Notes: generated by a model not told the origin, from the sequence alone. A DNA stretch of 64,000 bases from Polaribacter sp. HaHaR_3_91 (GCF_019278525.1 NZ_CP058986.1:3115001-3179000), one strand, 5' to 3'. Shown: positions 48,186 to 59,072, counted from the first letter of the stretch. Numbers and translations are program-made.

Positions 48186-48791
48186 TTACTTAGAATATAA
48201 TTCTACGATTAATTGTTCTTTGATGTTTTCTGGAATTTGTAATCTTTCTGGTGCTTTTACAAAAGTTCCAGATTTAGTATCTGTATTCCAAGTTAACCAT
48301 TCAAAAACATTGCTGTTAGAAGCTAATGCATTTTCAATAGCACTTAAAGATTTAGATTTCTCTCTTACAGCTACAACATCTCCATCTTTTAAACTATAAG
48401 AAGGAATGTTAACTATTTCTCCATTAACAGTAATATGTCTGTGAGAAACTAATTGACGAGCTCCACTTCTAGAGTTAGAAACACCCATTCTGTAAACAAC
48501 GTTGTCTAAACGAGATTCACATAATTGTAATAAGATTTCACCTGTAATCCCAGAAGCAGCTTGTGCTTGTTTAAACAAGTTACTGAATTGACGCTCTAAA
48601 ATACCATAAGTATATTTCGCTTTTTGCTTCTCCATTAATTGAGTTGCATATTCAGATTTCTTTCCTCTTCTTCTTGCATTTCCATGCTGTCCTGGAGGAA
48701 AATTTCTTTTTTCGAAGTTTTTATCTTCTCCAAAAATTGCTTCACCAAACTTACGAGCAATTTTAGTTTTTGGTCCTGTATATCTTGCCAT
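48186..48791 (-). CDS. rpsD: 30S ribosomal protein S4
   Basis: The 201-residue protein starts [20 protein letters not shown] and has the S4 RNA-binding domain ([40 protein letters not shown]). The N-terminus lacks the four zinc cysteines, so it is the zinc-independent form. S4 starts 16S rRNA assembly and in some bacteria represses its own operon. It sits between rpsK and rpoA. Confidence 0.97.
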   Translation of the reverse strand: MARYTGPKTKIARKFGEAIFGEDKNFEKRNFPPGQHGNARRRGKKSEYATQLMEKQKAKYTYGILERQFSNLFKQAQAASGITGEILLQLCESRLDNVVYRMGVSNSRSGARQLVSHRHITVNGEIVNIPSYSLKDGDVVAVREKSKSLSAIENALASNSNVFEWLTWNTDTKSGTFVKAPERLQIPENIKEQLIVELYSK

Positions 48792-48873
48792 TTCTTTTGT
48801 TGTTATAGATAGGGATTATGAATTAAGGCTTACTCCTTCGATAATCTTGTTCCTATCAAATTAAAAAATTAAA

Positions 48874-49257
48874 TTATACTCTTCTTCTCTTTGGAGGGCG
48901 ACATCCGTTATGAGGAATAGGTGTAACATCAATAATTTCTGTTACTTCAATACCTGCATTATGGATTGATCTAATAGCAGATTCTCTACCATTACCCGGT
49001 CCTTTTACATACACCTTTACTTTACGTAAACCTGCTTCTTTTGCAACGTTTGCACAATCTTCTGCTGCTAATTGAGCTGCATATGGAGTATTCTTTTTAG
49101 AACCTCTAAAACCCATTTTACCTGCAGATGACCAAGAAATAACGTCACCTTTTTTATTTGTTAAAGAAATAATGATGTTGTTAAAAGATGCAGTTACGTG
49201 CGCCTCTCCAATAGCATCAATGATTACCTTACGCTTTTTTGAACTTGCTTTTGCCAT
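48874..49257 (-). CDS. rpsK: 30S ribosomal protein S11
   Basis: The 127-residue protein has the S11 core [40 protein letters not shown] and the C-terminal [14 protein letters not shown]. It forms part of the 30S platform. It lies between rpsM and rpsD with a 76-bp gap upstream. No anomalies. Confidence 0.97.
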   Translation of the reverse strand: MAKASSKKRKVIIDAIGEAHVTASFNNIIISLTNKKGDVISWSSAGKMGFRGSKKNTPYAAQLAAEDCANVAKEAGLRKVKVYVKGPGNGRESAIRSIHNAGIEVTEIIDVTPIPHNGCRPPKRRRV

Positions 49258-49334
49258 AATTTTTCAGTTTTAGTAATTTAGTTTTCTAACCTTATAGCCT
49301 AGACTATTATTAGATCTTTATTACTTTATCTAAC

Positions 49335-49700
49335 TTATTTTTTCTTGTTAGCTACAGTTTTTCTCTTACCTTTTCTTGTACGAGAGTTATTCTTAGTTCT
49401 CTGTCCTCTTAAAGGAAGACCAAGTCTGTGACGAATACCTCTTTGACAACCGATATCCATCAAACGTTTGATGTTAATCTGTACCTCAGAACGTAATTCA
49501 CCTTCGATTGTGAAAGATCCTACTTGTTCTCTAATTGCTGCGATTTGATCATCAGTCCAATCTTGAACTTTAATGCTCTCATCTACTTTTGCTTCTGCTA
49601 GAACTTTTTGAGCTCTGCTGCTTCCTATACCAAAGATGTAAGTTAATGCGATAACACCTCTTTTATTCTTTGGAATATCAATACCTGCTATTCTTGCCAT
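49335..49700 (-). CDS. rpsM: 30S ribosomal protein S13
   Basis: The 121-residue protein starts [20 protein letters not shown] and ends with the basic tail [21 protein letters not shown]13 contacts tRNA and the 50S bridge from the 30S head. Its start codon overlaps the stop codon of rpmJ by one base, which implies translational coupling. Confidence 0.97.
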   Translation of the reverse strand: MARIAGIDIPKNKRGVIALTYIFGIGSSRAQKVLAEAKVDESIKVQDWTDDQIAAIREQVGSFTIEGELRSEVQINIKRLMDIGCQRGIRHRLGLPLRGQRTKNNSRTRKGKRKTVANKKK

Positions 49701-49816
49701 TACCCTTGTCTTTGTTTAAATCTAGGATTTTGTTTATTAATCACGTATAATCTACCTTTCCTGCGAACTATTTTGCAGTCGGCACTTCTTTTTTTAACTG
49801 ATGCTCTAACTTTCAT
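49700..49816 (-). CDS. rpmJ: 50S ribosomal protein L36, zinc-free form
   Basis: A 38-residue ORF reading [20 protein letters not shown] and ending NPRFKQRQG is L36. Compared with the zinc-binding form, the positions of three of the four ligands are replaced (Ser for the first Cys, Asn for the third, and Phe/Arg at the His site), leaving one Cys. This C-minus form does not need zinc. It sits between infA and rpsM and overlaps rpsM by one base (TAATG). Confidence 0.95.
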   Translation of the reverse strand: MKVRASVKKRSADCKIVRRKGRLYVINKQNPRFKQRQG

Positions 49817-49829
49817 CTGTTTTGTTTTT

Positions 49830-50045
49830 TTAGTATCTGTAAGTAATTCTTGCCTTTGATAAATCGTACGGACTCATTTCTAATTTTACCTTATCTCCAG
49901 GTAGTAATTTGATATAATGCATACGCATTTTACCAGAAATGTGTGCCGTAACAATATGTCCATTTTCTAATTCTACACGAAACATTGCATTAGATAATGC
50001 CTCTGTAATTGTTCCGTCCTGTTGAATTGCTGATTGTTTAGCCAT
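49830..50045 (-). CDS. infA: translation initiation factor IF-1
   Basis: The 71-residue OB-fold protein reads [20 protein letters not shown] and contains [20 protein letters not shown] and the C-terminal [12 protein letters not shown]-1 binds the ribosomal A site during initiation. It starts one base after the secY stop and precedes rpmJ. The adk and map genes found here in Firmicutes are absent. Confidence 0.97.
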   Translation of the reverse strand: MAKQSAIQQDGTITEALSNAMFRVELENGHIVTAHISGKMRMHYIKLLPGDKVKLEMSPYDLSKARITYRY

Positions 50046-50046
50046 A

Positions 50047-51372
50047 TTATTTATTCGATTTTCTGTTGCTATTCCCCGCTTTCATCAAACCATCATAATG
50101 ACGATTTAATAAATACGAATTAATTTGTTGCAACGTATCAATTGCAACTCCAACCATAATTATTAATGATGTACCACCATAAAACATGGCCCAACTTTGT
50201 TGTACTCCAAACTGAACTACAATTGCTGGTAAAATAGATAATGCTGCTAAAAATAACGATCCTGGGAACGTAATTCTAGATAATACAGAATCTAATCTAT
50301 CTGCTGTGTCTTTTCCTGGTCTAATACCTGGTATAAAACCACCACTTCTTTTTAAATCATCCGCCATTTTATTCGTAGGAATAGTAATAGCAGTATAGAA
50401 ATAACTAAAGATGACAATTAACAATGCAAAAATAACATTGTACCATAAACCATTCATATCTTGTAAGCTAGCAATTGCTGGAAATCTCTGAGCTAAAGCA
50501 ACTGGTAAAAACATAATTGCTTGAGCAAAGATAATTGGCATAACACCTGCTGCATTTAATTTCAAAGGAATATAATCTCTTGAACCTGCAACATTTTGTA
50601 CATTTCCTACAACCGTTCTTCTAGCATACTGCACTGCAATCTTTCGAACAGCAGTAACTAATAGCACAGTTAATAAAATTACTACAAACCAAACAATAAT
50701 TTCTATTAAAACCATCATAATACCACCTGCTCCTGCATTTGTTGTTTTAGCAACAAACTCTTGTAAAAATGCAGCAGGAAAGTTAGCGATAATACCAACA
50801 GTAATTAATAATGAAATACCATTACCAACACCTTTGTCTGTAATACGCTCACCTAACCACATTGCAAAAATAGTACCTGCAGTTAAAATGATAATTGATG
50901 ATATCCAAAAAGTAGCACCACTTACTAAAAACGCTTCTGGTCCTAAACCAAATTGTGTTTTAATAGCAGTAATATACGTAGGTGCTTGCACTAACGTAAT
51001 ACCAATTGTTAACCATCTTGTTATTTGTGTAATTTTTTTTCTTCCACTTTCTCCATCTTTTTGTAGTTTTTGTAAATAAGGAACCGCAATTCCCATTAAC
51101 TGAACTACAATAGATGCAGAAATATAAGGCATAATACCAAGAGCCATTACTGACGCCCTAGCAAATGCTCCTCCTGTAAATGCATTCAATAAACCTAAAA
51201 GACCTCCAGAAGTACTTTCTTTTAAAGCTGAAAGTTGTAATGGATCTATTCCAGGTAAAGGAACAGAAGCCATAAAACGATACACAGCAATTAATCCGAT
51301 TGTAAGAAGAATTTTATTTTTCAACTCTTCAATACTGAAAATCTCTTTTAATCTATTAATAAAATTCATCAT
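50047..51372 (-). CDS. secY: preprotein translocase subunit SecY
   Basis: The 441-residue channel subunit of the Sec translocon has ten membrane segments. Recognisable parts are [59 protein letters not shown] and [20 protein letters not shown]. It lies in the standard place between rplO and infA. The second codon is also ATG; either start is possible. Confidence 0.97.
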   Translation of the reverse strand: MMNFINRLKEIFSIEELKNKILLTIGLIAVYRFMASVPLPGIDPLQLSALKESTSGGLLGLLNAFTGGAFARASVMALGIMPYISASIVVQLMGIAVPYLQKLQKDGESGRKKITQITRWLTIGITLVQAPTYITAIKTQFGLGPEAFLVSGATFWISSIIILTAGTIFAMWLGERITDKGVGNGISLLITVGIIANFPAAFLQEFVAKTTNAGAGGIMMVLIEIIVWFVVILLTVLLVTAVRKIAVQYARRTVVGNVQNVAGSRDYIPLKLNAAGVMPIIFAQAIMFLPVALAQRFPAIASLQDMNGLWYNVIFALLIVIFSYFYTAITIPTNKMADDLKRSGGFIPGIRPGKDTADRLDSVLSRITFPGSLFLAALSILPAIVVQFGVQQSWAMFYGGTSLIIMVGVAIDTLQQINSYLLNRHYDGLMKAGNSNRKSNK

Positions 51373-51382
51373 TTACGGGATG

Positions 51383-51832
51383 TTATAAAGTAACAGCTTC
51401 TCCTCCAGCTGCTTCGATAGCTGCTTTTGCTGTTGCTGTAAATTTATGTACAGTTATATTTAATTTAGCCTTTAACTCTCCACTACCTAATATCTTGATT
51501 AAGTCGTTTTTTCTTGCCAATCTATTAGCAATTAAAGTATCTAAAGTAACTGTATCTGTTATCTTTCCACTATCAACTAAAGATTGTAATTTATCAATAT
51601 TGATACCTTGATATTCAACACGATTAATATTTGTGAAACCAAACTTTGGCACACGTCTCTGAAGTGGCATTTGCCCTCCTTCGAAACCAATCTTTTTAGA
51701 ATAACCAGAACGAGATTTCTGTCCGTTGTGACCTCTTGTAGCGGTACCACCTTTTCCAGATCCTTCACCCCTTGCAATTCTTTTTCCTTTTTTAATGGAA
51801 CCTTCTGCTGGTGTTAAATTATGTAAACTCAT
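51383..51832 (-). CDS. rplO: 50S ribosomal protein L15
   Basis: The 149-residue protein begins MSLHNLTPAEGSIKKGKRIA with the Gly-rich extended segment GEGSGKGGTATRGHNGQKSR typical of L15, followed by the globular KFGFTNINRVEYQGINIDKL. It binds late in 50S assembly. It lies 14 bp after rpmD and 10 bp before secY. Confidence 0.97.
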   Translation of the reverse strand: MSLHNLTPAEGSIKKGKRIARGEGSGKGGTATRGHNGQKSRSGYSKKIGFEGGQMPLQRRVPKFGFTNINRVEYQGINIDKLQSLVDSGKITDTVTLDTLIANRLARKNDLIKILGSGELKAKLNITVHKFTATAKAAIEAAGGEAVTL

Positions 51833-51846
51833 TTTTTCTAAATATC

Positions 51847-52029
51847 TTATTTAATTTCTTCGAAAGAAACTAAGTGTTTAACTGTATTTACCATACCAAC
51901 TATAGAAGGAGTTGCCTCATGCTCTACAGTTTGGTTCATTTTACGTAAACCTAATGCCTCTAAAGTTCTTTTTTGACTTTGAAGACGTCCGATTTGACTT
52001 TTCACTTGTGTAACTTTTATTCTTGCCAT
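51847..52029 (-). CDS. rpmD: 50S ribosomal protein L30
   Basis: The 60-residue protein reads MARIKVTQVKSQIGRLQSQK with the L30 signature LEALGLRKMNQTVEHEATPS. Full length for the bacterial family. It is placed between rpsE (11 bp upstream) and rplO. Confidence 0.96.
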   Translation of the reverse strand: MARIKVTQVKSQIGRLQSQKRTLEALGLRKMNQTVEHEATPSIVGMVNTVKHLVSFEEIK

Positions 52030-52040
52030 CGTTCTTAGGT

Positions 52041-52562
52041 TTATCCGTTAAATACTTTCTCTAAAGAAATCCCTCTTTGCTTAGCAATACCTGCTGCACT
52101 ACGTAATTGTAATAAAGCATTAAAAGTTGCTTTAACTACGTTATGAGGATTTGATGATCCTTGAGATTTTGATAATACATCATGAATACCAACTGACTCT
52201 AGTACGTGCCTTACAGCACCACCAGCAATAACTCCAGTACCATGAGATGCAGGCTTAAGAAAAACTTTAGCTCCACCAAATTTACCTTTTTGCTCATGAG
52301 GTAAAGTTGCATCTAAAATAGGAATTCTAACTAAATTTTTCTTTGCGTCTTCAATTGCTTTTGCAATTGCAGATGCAACATCTTTAGATTTCCCTAATCC
52401 ATGTCCAACAACACCATTACCATCTCCAACAACTACGATTGCAGAGAAACCAAATGCTCTACCACCTTTTGTTACTTTAGTAACACGTTGTACTCCTACT
52501 AATCTATCTACAAGATCTAACCCACTAGGTTTTACTCTTTCTACGTTTTTATATCCTTGCAT
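52041..52562 (-). CDS. rpsE: 30S ribosomal protein S5
   Basis: The 173-residue protein has the double-stranded-RNA-binding N-terminal domain ([37 protein letters not shown]) and the C-terminal domain ([20 protein letters not shown]). S5 affects translational accuracy. It starts 6 bp after rplR. Confidence 0.97.
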   Translation of the reverse strand: MQGYKNVERVKPSGLDLVDRLVGVQRVTKVTKGGRAFGFSAIVVVGDGNGVVGHGLGKSKDVASAIAKAIEDAKKNLVRIPILDATLPHEQKGKFGGAKVFLKPASHGTGVIAGGAVRHVLESVGIHDVLSKSQGSSNPHNVVKATFNALLQLRSAAGIAKQRGISLEKVFNG

Positions 52563-52568
52563 AATTTC

Positions 52569-52919
52569 TTAAAATTTTAAACCCGCTTCTCTTGCAGCGT
52601 CTGCTAATACTTTAACTCTACCGTGATATAAATACCCGTTTCTATCGAAAGCAATTGTTTCAACTCCAGCTTTAGTAGCTTTTTCTGCTATTAATTTACC
52701 AACTGCTGTTGCTGCTTCGATTTTAGTACTTGCGTTTATTTCTTTATTTCTAGATGAAACTGAAGCTAATGTTACTCCATTTACATCGTCTACTAATTGA
52801 GCGTAGATTTCCTTGTTACTTCTGTAAACCGATAATCTTGGTTTAGTAGCAGTACCAGAAACGATCTTTCTAATTCTACGCTTAATTCTAGCTCTTCTTT
52901 GTAGCTTTGATAATGCCAT
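52569..52919 (-). CDS. rplR: 50S ribosomal protein L18
   Basis: The 116-residue protein contains the basic N-terminus [20 protein letters not shown], then [20 protein letters not shown] and the C-terminal [20 protein letters not shown]. It binds 5S rRNA. Neighbours are rplF (11 bp upstream) and rpsE. Confidence 0.97.
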   Translation of the reverse strand: MALSKLQRRARIKRRIRKIVSGTATKPRLSVYRSNKEIYAQLVDDVNGVTLASVSSRNKEINASTKIEAATAVGKLIAEKATKAGVETIAFDRNGYLYHGRVKVLADAAREAGLKF

Positions 52920-52930
52920 AATGCTATATA

Positions 52931-53476
52931 TTATGCAGATTTACCTGCTTTTCTTCTTAATATTTCACCAACAAACTTCACACCTTTTCCTTTATAAGGC
53001 TCTGGAGCTCTGAAAGAACGAATCTTTGCAGCAATTTGACCAACTAATTGTTTGTCAAATGAAGATAATTTAATGATCGGGTTTTTCCCTTTCTCAGATA
53101 TTGTCTCAATTTTAACCTCTGGAGCTAATTCTAAAACGATATTATGAGAGAAACCTAAAGCTAAATCTAATTTTTGGCCTTGATTAGATGCTCTATAACC
53201 AACACCAACCAATTCTAAATCTTTAGTCCAACCTTTACTTACACCTTCAATCATGTTATTGATTAAAGCTCTCATTAAACCATGTTGTGCTTTATGGTTT
53301 TTACTTTCTGATGCTCTATCTAAAGTGATAATACCATCTTCAATTTCTACTGTAATACCTTCAGAAATAGTTTGAGTTAACTCACCTAATTTTCCTTTTA
53401 CGGTTACTACATTGTCTTTTACATTAACATCTACACCTTGTGAAATGCTAATAGGATTTTTTCCAATTCTACTCAT
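52931..53476 (-). CDS. rplF: 50S ribosomal protein L6
   Basis: The 181-residue protein has two L6 repeats: [20 protein letters not shown] to [20 protein letters not shown], then [20 protein letters not shown] to the signature [11 protein letters not shown]. Located near the GTPase-associated centre. It lies 9 bp after rpsH. Confidence 0.97.
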   Translation of the reverse strand: MSRIGKNPISISQGVDVNVKDNVVTVKGKLGELTQTISEGITVEIEDGIITLDRASESKNHKAQHGLMRALINNMIEGVSKGWTKDLELVGVGYRASNQGQKLDLALGFSHNIVLELAPEVKIETISEKGKNPIIKLSSFDKQLVGQIAAKIRSFRAPEPYKGKGVKFVGEILRRKAGKSA

Positions 53477-53485
53477 TTCTATAGA

Positions 53486-53884
53486 TTAATAAACGTAACA
53501 TAAAACTTCTCCTCCAACATTCTCTTGACGTGCTTTTTTGTTTGTCATTACACCCTTAGATGTAGAAACAATAGCAATTCCAAGTCCGTTTAATACTCTT
53601 GGCATCTCTGTAGAGCCAACGTATTTACGTAAACCTGGTGTACTGATTCGTTGAATCTTTCTAATTACTGATTCTTTTGTTTCTCTTTCGTACTTTAAAG
53701 CTATCTTAATTGTTCCCTGAACTTTATCGTCATTGAACTGGTAGCTTAAAATATACCCTTGATCAAACAAAATTTTAGTCATTTCCTTCTTCAAGTTTGA
53801 AGCTGGAATTTCCACTACTCTGTGTCCTGCTGCGATTGCATTTCTTACTCTTGTAAGAAAATCCGCGATTGGATCTGTATACAT
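53486..53884 (-). CDS. rpsH: 30S ribosomal protein S8
   Basis: The 132-residue protein begins [20 protein letters not shown] and ends [20 protein letters not shown] followed by VLCYVY, the S8 signature. S8 binds the central 16S domain and in E. coli represses the spc operon. Here the gene follows rpsN after an unusually long 164-bp gap with its own -7 box, so rpsH onward may be transcribed separately as well. Confidence 0.97.
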   Translation of the reverse strand: MYTDPIADFLTRVRNAIAAGHRVVEIPASNLKKEMTKILFDQGYILSYQFNDDKVQGTIKIALKYERETKESVIRKIQRISTPGLRKYVGSTEMPRVLNGLGIAIVSTSKGVMTNKKARQENVGGEVLCYVY

Positions 53885-53987
53885 ATTTATTTAAAATTGC
53901 GATTACGGTTTTCAAATACCTCTATTTATGCTACAGATTTCTCTGTGATAAATGAACCTATAATCAGTTAAAATTCTTATACTCAAA

Positions 53988-54023
53988 AAAAATAGAGCGT
54001 GCAAAGATACACATTCTATTTTT
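53988..54023 (-). promoter_or_regulatory. internal promoter -7 box inside a terminator-like hairpin
   Basis: In the rpsN-rpsH gap, AAAAATAGA (53988-53996) and TCTATTTTT (54015-54023) form a 9-bp stem, followed by T residues in the minus direction. The 18-nt loop contains TATCTTTG (54009-54002), an exact TAnnTTTG -7 box. No TTG was found at -33. This may both reduce readthrough and restart transcription for rpsH and later genes. Confidence 0.45.
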
Positions 54024-54048
54024 ATATTTGAGCTTTATTTAAAATTTT

Positions 54049-54318
54049 CTACCAAGATGCTTTTTTAACACCTGGTATTAACCCTTGATTGGCCATTTCT
54101 CTAAAAGTAACACGAGATAAACCAAATTGTCTCATATATCCTTTTGGACGACCAGTTAATTTACATCTGTTATGCATTCTAACTGGTGAAGCATTCTTAG
54201 GTAATTTTTGTAATGCATCATAGTCTCCAGCTTCTTTTAAAGCTTTTCTCTTTTCAGCATATTTAGCAACAGTTGCTGCTCTCTTACGCTCACGCGCTTT
54301 CATTGATTCTTTAGCCAT
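54049..54318 (-). CDS. rpsN: 30S ribosomal protein S14, zinc-free form
   Basis: The 89-residue protein reads [20 protein letters not shown] with the C-terminal signature [20 protein letters not shown]. It has the long form without the two CxxC zinc motifs of short S14. It lies 3 bp after rplE and before a 164-bp gap. Confidence 0.97.
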   Translation of the reverse strand: MAKESMKARERKRAATVAKYAEKRKALKEAGDYDALQKLPKNASPVRMHNRCKLTGRPKGYMRQFGLSRVTFREMANQGLIPGVKKASW

Positions 54319-54321
54319 TTC

Positions 54322-54873
54322 TTAATTTTTTTTGAATGGTAAACCTAATTCTCCTAATAATGATTTAGCCTCTTTATCAGTATCTGCAGATGTTACAAAA
54401 GTAATATCCATTCCACTAATTTTTTTAACTTGATCAATATTAATCTCTGGGTAGATGATTTGTTCAGTAATACCTAAATTGTAATTACCTCTTCCATCAA
54501 AACCATTAGCTTTTATACCGTTAAAGTCTCTAACACGAGGTAAAGAAGCTGTAACTAATCTATCTAAAAACTCATACATTTTATCTCCACGTAAAGTAAC
54601 TTTAACACCAATTGGCATCCCTTTACGCAATTTAAATGCAGCGATATCTTTTTTAGATAATGTAGAAACTGCTTTTTGACCTGTAATTTTAGTCAACTCT
54701 TCTACAGCATAATCTATTAATTTCTTATCTGCAATTGCAGCACCTACACCTTTAGAAACAACTATTTTTTCTAATTTAGGCACTTGCATTACATTCTTGT
54801 AACTGAATTCTTCAGTAAGAGCTTTTATTACTCTTTCTTTGTATTCTGCTTTTAATCTTGGTACGTAACTCAT
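54322..54873 (-). CDS. rplE: 50S ribosomal protein L5
   Basis: The 183-residue protein has [35 protein letters not shown], and the L5 signature [20 protein letters not shown], ending [12 protein letters not shown]. It binds 5S rRNA and contacts P-site tRNA. It starts 8 bp after rplX. Confidence 0.97.
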   Translation of the reverse strand: MSYVPRLKAEYKERVIKALTEEFSYKNVMQVPKLEKIVVSKGVGAAIADKKLIDYAVEELTKITGQKAVSTLSKKDIAAFKLRKGMPIGVKVTLRGDKMYEFLDRLVTASLPRVRDFNGIKANGFDGRGNYNLGITEQIIYPEINIDQVKKISGMDITFVTSADTDKEAKSLLGELGLPFKKN

Positions 54874-54881
54874 GATTATCC

Positions 54882-55184
54882 TTATTTTTTAGTTTTTTTA
54901 GAGACTCTAGTCTTAGTATCTCCATCAACCTTATAACCTACTCTCACAGCTACACCATCTTCAACTAACATTAAGTTAGAAATGTGAAGTGAAGCTTCTT
55001 TCTTTACAATACCACCTTGAGGGTTTTGAGCGCTTGGCTTAGTGTGCTTAGAAACTAAGTTAACACCTTCTACCAAAACTCTATCTTTCTCCTTAATGAT
55101 CTGTAAAACCTTTCCTTCAGATCCTTTATGATCTCCTGCAATTACTTTTACAGTATCTCCTGATTTTAATTTGAACTTCTTCAT
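54882..55184 (-). CDS. rplX: 50S ribosomal protein L24
   Basis: The 100-residue KOW-motif protein reads [20 protein letters not shown], with [20 protein letters not shown] and [19 protein letters not shown]. It starts 50S assembly at the 5' end of 23S rRNA. It lies 13 bp after rplN. Confidence 0.97.
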   Translation of the reverse strand: MKKFKLKSGDTVKVIAGDHKGSEGKVLQIIKEKDRVLVEGVNLVSKHTKPSAQNPQGGIVKKEASLHISNLMLVEDGVAVRVGYKVDGDTKTRVSKKTKK

Positions 55185-55197
55185 CTTATATAATGAT

Positions 55198-55566
55198 TTA
55201 AAGCACTTCAGGTGCTAATGATACTATTTTCATGAATTGTTTCTCACGAAGCTCACGTGCAACAGGTCCAAATACACGAGTTCCTCTCATTTCCTCTGTA
55301 GGATTTAAAAGTACACAAGCGTTATCATCAAATCTGATGTATGATCCGTCTTTACGTCTTACTTCTTTTTTCGTTCTTACAACAACTGCTCTAGATACTT
55401 GACCTTTTTTTACAGTTCCGTTTGGAGTTGCAGATTTAACAGCTACAACAATCTTGTCTCCAATACTTGCGTAACGTTTTCTTGTTCCTCCTAAAACTCT
55501 AATCACTAAAACTTCTTTTGCTCCAGTGTTATCTGCGACTTTTAATCTTGATTCTGTCTGTAACAT
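55198..55566 (-). CDS. rplN: 50S ribosomal protein L14
   Basis: The 122-residue protein begins [20 protein letters not shown] and has the L14 signature [20 protein letters not shown] and [20 protein letters not shown]. Full length. It starts one base after the rpsQ stop region, consistent with coupled translation. Confidence 0.97.
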   Translation of the reverse strand: MLQTESRLKVADNTGAKEVLVIRVLGGTRKRYASIGDKIVVAVKSATPNGTVKKGQVSRAVVVRTKKEVRRKDGSYIRFDDNACVLLNPTEEMRGTRVFGPVARELREKQFMKIVSLAPEVL

Positions 55567-55567
55567 A

Positions 55568-55825
55568 TTATTTAGCTCTTTCTAGGATTTCTACTAATCT
55601 CCAACGTTTAGATTTACTCATAGGTCTTGTTTCCATGATCCTAACAGTATCTCCTTCGTTGCAATCATTCTGTTCGTCGTGTGCAACATACTTCTTCGTC
55701 TTTAATACGAATTTACCGTACATTGGGTGCTTTACTCTCTTAGTTTCTGCAACAACAATAGATTTTTCCATTTTGTTACTAGAAACAACACCAATTCTCT
55801 CTTTTCTAAGATTTCTTTTTTCCAT
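55568..55825 (-). CDS. rpsQ: 30S ribosomal protein S17
   Basis: The 85-residue OB-fold protein contains [20 protein letters not shown], the pattern [20 protein letters not shown] and [20 protein letters not shown]. It binds 16S rRNA early. It lies between rpmC (20 bp upstream) and rplN. Confidence 0.97.
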   Translation of the reverse strand: MEKRNLRKERIGVVSSNKMEKSIVVAETKRVKHPMYGKFVLKTKKYVAHDEQNDCNEGDTVRIMETRPMSKSKRWRLVEILERAK

Positions 55826-55845
55826 CTTTAAAACTGACTATAGAA

Positions 55846-56037
55846 TTATTGTAATTCTCTTTTTGTTAATTCTGTTGCAATTCTTGCTACAGTTCTTCTT
55901 AAACTTCTCAACTGCAATGGGTTCTCCAATGGAGTGATTGCGTGAGCCATTTTAAGATCAGTATAATTCTTTTGCAACGCTCCAAGCTTTTCATTAAGAT
56001 CAGCTATAGATAATTCTTTTACTTCAGATTGTTTCAT
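55846..56037 (-). CDS. rpmC: 50S ribosomal protein L29
   Basis: The 63-residue two-helix protein reads MKQSEVKELSIADLNEKLGA, then LQKNYTDLKMAHAITPLENP and LRSLRRTVARIATELTKREL. It lines the polypeptide exit. It starts 11 bp after rplP. Confidence 0.96.
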   Translation of the reverse strand: MKQSEVKELSIADLNEKLGALQKNYTDLKMAHAITPLENPLQLRSLRRTVARIATELTKRELQ

Positions 56038-56048
56038 TTTATTTAGAA

Positions 56049-56480
56049 TTATGCGTTAATATCAAAATCTCTTGCTACTACAAACTTCGTTTTTACTGGA
56101 AGTTTCTGAGCTGCTAAACGTAAAGCTTCTTTTGCTACTTCAATCGATACTCCACCGATTTCAAACAAAATTCTACCTGGTTTAATAACTGCAACAAAAT
56201 GATCTGGTGCTCCTTTTCCCTTACCCATACGTACCTCTAAAGGTTTCTTAGTGATAGGCTTGTCTGGAAATACTTTAATCCATAACTGACCTTCTCTTTT
56301 CATATGACGAGTTGCCGCGATACGAGCTGCTTCTATTTGACGAGAAGTTAATAAATTCTGGTCTAGTGATTTGATACCAAACATCCCATTAGAAAGTTGA
56401 TTTCCTCTACCAGAAATACCAGTCATATTTCCTTTCGACTTCTGTACCTTACGGTATTTTACTCTTTTTGGCTGTAACAT
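56049..56480 (-). CDS. rplP: 50S ribosomal protein L16
   Basis: The 143-residue protein starts [20 protein letters not shown] and has [40 protein letters not shown] and RILFEIGGV, the L16 signature set. It sits near the peptidyl transferase centre and A site. It lies 22 bp after rpsC. Confidence 0.97.
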   Translation of the reverse strand: MLQPKRVKYRKVQKSKGNMTGISGRGNQLSNGMFGIKSLDQNLLTSRQIEAARIAATRHMKREGQLWIKVFPDKPITKKPLEVRMGKGKGAPDHFVAVIKPGRILFEIGGVSIEVAKEALRLAAQKLPVKTKFVVARDFDINA

Positions 56481-56502
56481 TTTTAATTTCTAATTTTAAA
56501 AA

Positions 56503-57228
56503 TTATTTTCTTCTACGAGGTTGCTGACGTTTAGATCTATCACCACCACCTTTATTACCACCTTGTTTTTTAGACAAGCCAACTAATGGAGATAATTCTC
56601 TTTTTCCATAAACCTCACCCTTCATAATCCATACTTTAACACCTAGTCTTCCGTATTGAGTATGAGCTTCCACAAGTGCATAGTCAATATCAGCTCTAAA
56701 AGTAGAAAGTGGAATTCTTCCTTCTTTATAATGTTCAGAACGTGCCATTTCAGCTCCATTTAAACGACCTGAAATTTGAATTTTAATTCCTTCAGCGTTC
56801 ATACGCATAGTAGCTTGAATAGCCATTTTAGTAGCTCTCTTGTATGAAATTCTATTTTCAATTTGACGAGCAACACTAACTGCAACTAATTTTGCATCTA
56901 ATTCTGGACGTTTAATTTCAAAAATATTAATTTGAACTTCTTTTCCTGTAATTTTTTTAAGCTCTTCTTTTAACTTGTCTACCTCTTGACCTCCTTTACC
57001 AATAATGATACCTGGACGTGCCGTAGTGATAGTAACGGTTACAAGTTTTAAAGTACGCTCTATAATTACTCTAGAAACACTTGCTTTAAATAATCTAGCA
57101 TTTACATACTGTCTTATTTTAAAATCTTCAGCTAATTTATCTCCGTAGTCATTACCACCGTACCAGTTAGATTCCCAACCTCTGATGATTCCTAAACGAT
57201 TTCCTATTGGATTAGTTTTTTGTCCCAT
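56503..57228 (-). CDS. rpsC: 30S ribosomal protein S3
   Basis: The 241-residue protein has the KH domain ([20 protein letters not shown]) and the C-terminal S3 domain ([40 protein letters not shown]). A Gly/Arg-rich tail ([19 protein letters not shown]) closes it. It shapes the mRNA entry. It lies 11 bp after rplV. Confidence 0.97.
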   Translation of the reverse strand: MGQKTNPIGNRLGIIRGWESNWYGGNDYGDKLAEDFKIRQYVNARLFKASVSRVIIERTLKLVTVTITTARPGIIIGKGGQEVDKLKEELKKITGKEVQINIFEIKRPELDAKLVAVSVARQIENRISYKRATKMAIQATMRMNAEGIKIQISGRLNGAEMARSEHYKEGRIPLSTFRADIDYALVEAHTQYGRLGVKVWIMKGEVYGKRELSPLVGLSKKQGGNKGGGDRSKRQQPRRRK

Positions 57229-57239
57229 TTCTACTTTAA

Positions 57240-57644
57240 TTAATTGCTTAAATTTTTACTACCTAACTCTAAAGTAACGTGATTAGAACGCTTACGAATT
57301 CTATGTGCACGACCTTGTGGAGCTGGTCTTAATCTCTTTAACATCCCTGCGCTATCAACACAAATTGTTTTTACAAATAACTTAGCGTCTTCTATAGATG
57401 CTTCTTCATTTTTAGCTTGCCAGTTTGCAATTGCAGACAATAACAATTTCTCTAAATTAATTGAAGCTTCTTTCGGGCTAAATTTTAAGATTTGTAAAGC
57501 TTTTTCAACTTCAACGCCTCTTATCTGATCTGCGACTAAACGCATTTTTCTCGGTGATGTAGGACAGTTAGTAAGCTTCGCGAAAGCACGTTGCTTTCTA
57601 TCTGCTTTTAACTGATCTGCCATGTTTTTTTTACGAACTCCCAT
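57240..57644 (-). CDS. rplV: 50S ribosomal protein L22
   Basis: The 134-residue protein reads [20 protein letters not shown], with [20 protein letters not shown] and the beta-hairpin region [20 protein letters not shown], which lines the exit tunnel and is where macrolide-resistance changes arise in other bacteria. The ATG seven codons in is an alternative start. It begins 6 bp after rpsS. Confidence 0.97.
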   Translation of the reverse strand: MGVRKKNMADQLKADRKQRAFAKLTNCPTSPRKMRLVADQIRGVEVEKALQILKFSPKEASINLEKLLLSAIANWQAKNEEASIEDAKLFVKTICVDSAGMLKRLRPAPQGRAHRIRKRSNHVTLELGSKNLSN

Positions 57645-57650
57645 ATCCTA

Positions 57651-57929
57651 CTATTTTTTTCCTTTATTTTTTGCACCAGCGTGTCCTCTAAAAGAACGAG
57701 TTGGTGAAAATTCGCCTAATTTATGCCCTACCATGTTTTCTGTAACAAAAACTGGTACAAACTGACGTCCATTATGAACAGCAATAGTTTGTCCTACAAA
57801 ATCTGGAGTAATCATACTTGCTCTAGACCAAGTTTTAATTACAGTTTTGCTACCAGCCTCTACATTAGCTAACACTTTTTTCTCTAATTTATAGTGAACG
57901 TAAGGTCCTTTCTTTAATGATCTTGCCAT
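57651..57929 (-). CDS. rpsS: 30S ribosomal protein S19
   Basis: The 92-residue protein begins [20 protein letters not shown] with [20 protein letters not shown] and the signature [20 protein letters not shown]. It sits in the 30S head with S13. It starts 6 bp after rplB. Confidence 0.98.
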   Translation of the reverse strand: MARSLKKGPYVHYKLEKKVLANVEAGSKTVIKTWSRASMITPDFVGQTIAVHNGRQFVPVFVTENMVGHKLGEFSPTRSFRGHAGAKNKGKK

Positions 57930-57935
57930 AACTTA

Positions 57936-58760
57936 TTATTTCTTTCTACGTTCTAAAATGTACTTATTACTAGCTTTAGTCTTAGATCTAGTTTTAAATC
58001 CTTTAGCAGGAATACCATTTCTAGATCTTGGATGACCTCCAGAAGCACGACCTTCACCACCACCCATTGGGTGATCAACAGGATTCATTCTTACTGCGTT
58101 AACTCTTGGTCTTCTACCTAACCATCTTCTTCTACCTGCTTTACCAGATACTAATAATTGATGATCTGAATTAGATACAACTCCAATAGTTGCCATACAT
58201 GTTAACAAGATTAATCTTGTTTCACCAGAAGGTAACTTAACTGTTGCATACTTACCATCTCTTGCCATTAATTGAGCAAAAGAACCAGCAGAACGAGCCA
58301 TAACAGCACCTTGACCAGGACGTAATTCTATACAAGAAATTGCAGTTCCTAAAGGAATTTCACTTAATGCCATTGCGTTTCCAATTTCTGGCGCAATAGC
58401 AGAACCTGCTACAATTGTTTGACCTACTGTTAAACCGTTTTGTGCAATCACATAACGCTTTTCTCCATCAGCATAACTAAGTAAAGCAATAAATGCAGTA
58501 CGATTTGGATCGTACTCTATAGTTTTTACTGTTGCGGGAATACCTGCTTTATCTCTTTTAAAATCGATAATACGATATCTTTGTTTATGACCACCACCTA
58601 TATTACGTGTTGTCATTCTACCCTGACTGTTTCGACCTCCAGATCGTTTTTTCGGAGCAAGTAAACTTTTCTCCGGCTTATCAGTTGTTATGGTGTCGAA
58701 CCCATTTACAACTCTAAAACGCTGACCTGGTGTTATTGGTTTTAATTTTCTAACTGACAT
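57936..58760 (-). CDS. rplB: 50S ribosomal protein L2
   Basis: The 274-residue protein has the N-terminal [20 protein letters not shown] and the C-terminal signature [20 protein letters not shown] with the histidine important for the peptidyl transferase centre. It lies 12 bp after rplW. Full length, nothing unusual. Confidence 0.98.
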   Translation of the reverse strand: MSVRKLKPITPGQRFRVVNGFDTITTDKPEKSLLAPKKRSGGRNSQGRMTTRNIGGGHKQRYRIIDFKRDKAGIPATVKTIEYDPNRTAFIALLSYADGEKRYVIAQNGLTVGQTIVAGSAIAPEIGNAMALSEIPLGTAISCIELRPGQGAVMARSAGSFAQLMARDGKYATVKLPSGETRLILLTCMATIGVVSNSDHQLLVSGKAGRRRWLGRRPRVNAVRMNPVDHPMGGGEGRASGGHPRSRNGIPAKGFKTRSKTKASNKYILERRKK

Positions 58761-58772
58761 TTTTGTCTTTTC

Positions 58773-59063
58773 TTAAAGATTGTTATAAAAATCAATGCTT
58801 TCTCCTTCTGCTACTTGAACGATAGCCTTTTTGTATCCACTTTTAATACCAGTAACTAAACCTTTTTTAGTAAACTTAGTATTTCTTTGTATTGGATAGT
58901 TTAAAGTCTTAACGCTTAAAATAGAAACTCCGTAAGTTGCTTCAACAGCTCCTTTGATCTCTAATTTATTAGCTTTTTTATCTACAATAAATGTAAAGCG
59001 ATTATACAATTCGCTATCATTAGTTGCTTTTTCCGTGATAATAGGTTTTATTAAAATACTCAT
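58773..59063 (-). CDS. rplW: 50S ribosomal protein L23
   Basis: The 96-residue protein reads MSILIKPIITEKATNDSELY with YNRFTFIVDKKANKLEIKGA. L23 at the tunnel exit docks trigger factor and SRP. It starts 9 bp after rplD. Confidence 0.96.
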   Translation of the reverse strand: MSILIKPIITEKATNDSELYNRFTFIVDKKANKLEIKGAVEATYGVSILSVKTLNYPIQRNTKFTKKGLVTGIKSGYKKAIVQVAEGESIDFYNNL

Positions 59064-59072
59064 TATGAATCC

